Assembly: GCF_002161235.1 (NCBI RefSeq)
Contig: NZ_NFHE01000027.1
Location: forward strand, 1-33,559
Direction of reading: 5' to 3'
Length of the DNA: 33,559 nt
Origin: Pseudoflavonifractor sp. An85
Lineage (GTDB): Bacteria > Bacillota > Clostridia > Oscillospirales > Oscillospiraceae
Below are positions 31,230 to 33,559 of this stretch, in pieces; the stretch's first letter is position 1, and every line of letters starts with the position of its first letter. The translations under genes were made by a program, and so were the position numbers. Under the pieces are notes generated by a model. It did not search any database, had not been told where the DNA came from, and worked only from the letters and a program-made list of their open reading frames with translations.

Positions 31230-32450
31230 TTATTGCGTATTGTCAATCTCTCTCAAACCGGGTAGTAAAAATACGGCAAGCGCAACGATGATAATGCCAA
31301 TTCCGCAAATGACAAACCATTTCTCAACTCCCAGCCGCTCCGCCAGAGGCCCGGAAATGACAAGGCCAAACGGCATGGCGAGGGAAGCGGCGCTTGTCAG
31401 TAGAGAAAAAACTCTCCCCAGATATTCTGGTTTGACCGTTTCTTGAAAAATCGCATTTTGCACACCGTAAAATGGAGCGGAAATTCCCATAACAGTACAG
31501 CACACAACAAAGACAAGAAATGCGTCTGGCGGCAAAAGCCCGGAGAGCATATTGCTAACGCCCATCAGGAGAACGGAAAGACCGATGGTGTACCGCCGTT
31601 TCTTAAAACCGCCCCAAATGCTCAGAATGACTCCGCCAAGCAGCATACCAACCGCAAAAGCAATTTCAGCGGCAGAGGCATGGGCCGGTGTTCCTTTGAA
31701 GTATGACATACAGATGAGAGGAAAAAGCGTACTGATTGGCATATAAAAGAACATATAAATTACACCAATCCAGAGCAGAGCAAAGAGGCCCCTGTTTTGC
31801 TTTAATACCACATACCCCTCTTTCATATCCTGTAAAAACTGTTGTCTTTTCGTTTCTGGACATAGTTCAGGCGTTGGTATGGACGAAATCGCAACAGTCA
31901 CACAGGCAAGGATTGCACCCACAATATCTAACAATATAATTGCATTAAGAGGCCAAACAGCATATAAAAACGCTGCGGCAGCTGGACTGATAATCGCACT
32001 TACTGCTTGCATGGTCTGCGTGTAACCAGCGCATTTTGTAAGTTCCTCTTTTGGCACAATCATAGGTGTTGCTGCGCTGAATGCTGGAGAATGAAAAGCA
32101 GTTCCCGCACTTCGGATTAACAGGACAACCATAATAGACCATACGGGCAATTCCATGTAAAACGCCACCAGCGCCAGAATACCGCCAGCGGCGGCAATTA
32201 TCAAATCCGCACCAATCATTACGCTTTTACGGCTGTGCCGGTCAACAAAAGCACCTGCAAACGGGCCTAAACAGGCTTGCGGCAAAAATCCAATCAGTGT
32301 TGCCGCCGTCAATATGATTGCAGAATTAGTTTTCGCAACCAAATAAAAGATAATGGCCATTTGCAAAATACCGCTGCTAATAAAGGATATTGCTTGTCCG
32401 GCAAGAAGTGTAAAATAAGTTTTTCTCCATGAATTGTTGTTTTGGGTCAT
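31230..32450 (-). CDS. Mef-like MFS efflux transporter (macrolide efflux family)
   Basis: The 406-residue membrane protein has about 12 hydrophobic segments and follows Mef(A/E) along its length as I recall it: LAGQAISFISSGILQMAIIF, DRHSRKSVMIGADLIIAAAG, MELPVWSIMVVLLIRSAGTA, KPEYLGRVFSLL. Mef pumps export macrolides by proton antiport. The similarity is clear but not identity, so the substrate needs testing. The ATG at 32450 follows AGGAGG with 8-nt spacing; the upstream in-frame region is leader RNA. No msr-like ABC-F gene follows, unlike the Mega element. It is cargo of the serine-recombinase element. Confidence 0.85.
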   Translation of the reverse strand: MTQNNNSWRKTYFTLLAGQAISFISSGILQMAIIFYLVAKTNSAIILTAATLIGFLPQACLGPFAGAFVDRHSRKSVMIGADLIIAAAGGILALVAFYMELPVWSIMVVLLIRSAGTAFHSPAFSAATPMIVPKEELTKCAGYTQTMQAVSAIISPAAAAFLYAVWPLNAIILLDIVGAILACVTVAISSIPTPELCPETKRQQFLQDMKEGYVVLKQNRGLFALLWIGVIYMFFYMPISTLFPLICMSYFKGTPAHASAAEIAFAVGMLLGGVILSIWGGFKKRRYTIGLSVLLMGVSNMLSGLLPPDAFLVFVVCCTVMGISAPFYGVQNAIFQETVKPEYLGRVFSLLTSAASLAMPFGLVISGPLAERLGVEKWFVICGIGIIIVALAVFLLPGLREIDNTQ

Positions 32451-32493
32451 AATGCGAACCTCCTTTTTTATTGCATTGTTCCTTTGTTTCTGC

Positions 32494-32536
32494 AATAAAA
32501 AGCAGGCGTTGTCCCACAGAGAGGGCAGACGCCTGC
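32494..32536 (-). terminator. Intrinsic terminator in the efflux-gene leader (attenuator)
   Basis: On the minus strand GCAGGCGT and ACGCCTGC form an 8-bp stem followed by TTTTTATT, 44 bp before the efflux start codon. A terminator between promoter and gene is the arrangement of drug-inducible transcription attenuation. Confidence 0.7.
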
Positions 32537-32594
32537 ATAACAACAAAGCACGAAAAAACACCACGATACAGTTCAAAGACTGCTCGTGTCAAAC

Positions 32595-32639
32595 CTACGT
32601 GTTCCTTTGCATACGCACGCAAAAAAAGCCCACCATCAT
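32595..32639 (-). CDS. Possible leader peptide of the efflux gene
   Basis: A 14-codon frame (MMVGFFCVRMQRNT) lies in the leader between the promoter and the attenuator. Leader peptides of macrolide-responsive genes cause ribosome stalling, and the basic residues here would fit. The ribosome site is weak. Nearer to a strong AAGGAGG (32699-32705) is a GTG TGT TAA mini-frame (32685-32693), which may be the translated element instead. Confidence 0.3.
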   Translation of the reverse strand: MMVGFFCVRMQRNT

Positions 32640-32725
32640 GTGGAAAGGTACTTCTACTTTTTATTGCTTATTAGCGTACACAAATTAACACACGTAAGCC
32701 TCCTTCCAATCTCAAACTGTCGCAC

Positions 32726-32755
32726 AGTATAACACACATCCGATAGACTTGTCAA
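32726..32755 (-). promoter_or_regulatory. Promoter of the efflux transporter
   Basis: TTGACA and TATACT on the minus strand are separated by 18 bp. Transcription from here gives a leader of about 270 nt before the start codon, holding a strong ribosome site with a two-codon frame, a 14-codon frame and the attenuator. Confidence 0.75.
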
Positions 32756-33441
32756 CCATTTTTAACCTTGTTTTCCATCTTGTTTTTCCATCTCTTACGG
32801 GCAGTAGCAAAGCCAGGCGAGCCAGTCAACGGTCAAGATGAACGGCGCTTTCAGCGCCGCCGTTGACAGTCTCGCCCGTCTTTGCTAATGGGTAATCAAG
32901 GCGGGAAAGCCATTTTAGGGCTTTCCCGCCCATTTCAATTTTGGGAGAAGAAAGGCCCCAAAATGAACGAGTGCGGCCAAACACTTTTAGGGATTGGCCA
33001 CCTTGTCCACCCATCCAGCGGGGCGGCGGGGAACGGTCAAGGCCGGGCGTCAGCCCATTCATTTCAGCCTTGACGGTTTCCTGCCGTCCTGCTACTTTTC
33101 CCGGAGTGTGGCCACACATCTGGTCACGGTGTCCAGAGCTTTGGGACTTTTTGTCCCATAGGCCGGGGGCGGAGGACGAGGGACGGGGGCTTTCATAATA
33201 CGCCCTGTCTGCTGCTGAAATCAGCCCTTTGTTTCCGGCTTACCAGCCCCAAACAAAGCCCTGCTTTCCTGCCGCGTCAAATGCCCTTGCCCTCCCCGGC
33301 GGCAACGGTATTTTCAGGGCAACGCCGACAGAGCGTATAACACACTACACTTTGCTCCGCAAAGTCGTGTGCCAAATGGGGCGCTGCCCCCTTTGGAAAC
33401 CCCCGCAACAAACAGGTGCTATGCACCCAGCCGGGAGCATA
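32756..33441. other. Hairpin-rich non-coding end of the second mobile element, candidate oriT
   Basis: No reading frame here has a ribosome site or recognisable sequence. Hairpins include GGCGCTTTCAGCGCC (near 32843), the perfect 12-bp GGCGGGAAAGCC/GGCTTTCCCGCC (32900-32930), GGGAC-TTTTT-GTCCC (near 33143), and CCAAATGGGGC/GCCCCCTTTGG (33372-33396). GC-rich palindromic stretches of this kind often accompany oriT and replication functions on clostridial elements. The nick site was not identified. The right end of the element, if present, lies at or before 33441. Confidence 0.4.
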
Positions 33442-33558
33442 TATAGTGGCTCAGTTGTCAAGACAAAAATCTAAGATTTTTATAATGAACTGATACGGTG
33501 GATAAGTTACAGGGATGAGGTATAGGACGGTGGAATACTCCCATTCCCATATATGCTA
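33442..33558. repeat. Right arm of the 117-bp perfect inverted repeat
   Basis: Exact reverse complement of 1-117; one further base follows to the window end. The inner flank (GGGAGCATA) shares only a few bases with the inner flank of the left arm (rc CTTCGAG, then TATAGT within the repeat), so no target duplication can be read. The repeat probably belongs to an insertion element continuing beyond the window. Confidence 0.85.
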
Positions 33559-33559
33559 A

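Noticed and set aside
32451-32622. N-terminal extension of the efflux transporter or a separate 81-residue leader protein
   Set aside because: The frame runs through the attenuator hairpin and begins at a TTG without a ribosome site. The Mef homology starts at the ATG at 32450, right after AGGAGG.
32826-33474. Several short frames on both strands at the right end
   Set aside because: They lack ribosome sites, overlap strong hairpins and have proline/glycine-rich low-information translations typical of GC-rich non-coding DNA.
1-33559. The whole window as one giant transposon with 117-bp terminal inverted repeats
   Set aside because: The left inner flank is a gene interrupted in mid-frame, so the repeat's own element extends outward. 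Inside are at least two separate mobile elements with their own recombinases. Equal repeat length at both ends also fits assembly overlap.
1-33559. CRISPR arrays, tRNA or rRNA genes
   Set aside because: No regularly spaced short repeats and no cloverleaf or rRNA sequence were seen. The phrase CCTTGAAAACTGAACA near 15881 resembles rRNA-operon spacer sequence of Firmicutes but stands alone.

Overview
The window looks like an accessory (mobile) region from a Gram-positive gut bacterium of the class Clostridia, probably Oscillospiraceae-like (Flavonifractor/Oscillibacter type). This is inferred from the GC-rich genes with strong AGGAGG ribosome sites, the MobP3-type and MobV-type relaxases, the Cys-rich VLP, RepA, DUF6076 and DUF6809-like proteins, and the AT-rich insertions. 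No rRNA, tRNA or core metabolic gene is visible.

Layout. (1) 1-117 and 33442-33558 are perfect 117-bp inverted repeats. At the left one a DUF4062-type gene (126-716) has lost its N-terminus, so the repeat is probably the end of an insertion element whose body lies outside the window; the contig seems to stop inside two inverted copies. (2) 734-4021 encodes a type I restriction HsdR subunit with no hsdM or hsdS in the window. (3) 4091-6144 is the remnant of a mobilizable element: consensus promoter, structured leader, sigma-like regulator, small protein, excisionase-like HTH, winged HTH and an oriT-like hairpin region. It ends abruptly inside a truncated type III res gene. (4) 14576 down to about 6145 (minus strand) is a seven-gene restriction/defence operon: SNF2-type helicase, Mrr-like PD-(D/E)XK nuclease, type III Mod methyltransferase, an ADP-ribosyltransferase-like protein, an all-helical protein, a zinc ribbon protein and the truncated Res. 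The nuclease, the target-recognition part of Mod and the three small genes are visibly AT-richer than the rest, which suggests exchangeable modules. (5) 14752-24635 carries a DUF6076-like gene and then an integrative mobilizable element: excisionase-like HTH, winged HTH, oriT-like region, MobC-like protein, MobP3-type relaxase with Sel1 repeats, RelB/RelE toxin-antitoxin pair, PPP-type phosphatase, DUF6809-like protein and two tandem tyrosine integrases. Its first 0.95 kb is a direct repeat of region 3. (6) 24898-25950 is a TPR-like gene cut at its 5' end by the next element. (7) 25938-33441 is a second mobilizable element: large serine recombinase, MobV relaxase, short RepA, Cys-rich VLP protein, XRE regulator and a Mef-like macrolide efflux MFS transporter behind a leader with an intrinsic attenuator.

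How it fits together. Both mobile elements carry relaxase and recombination genes but no type IV secretion machinery, so they would depend on a helper for transfer. The defence operon lies between two direct copies of the excisionase/oriT-like module and could be cargo that is gained or lost by recombination between them. The most novel candidate is the operon itself: an SNF2/Mrr/Mod/Res locus with an ADP-ribosyltransferase-like protein and helical partner inserted between mod and res, and with res broken. The domain calls come from motif recognition by eye; no database search was run.
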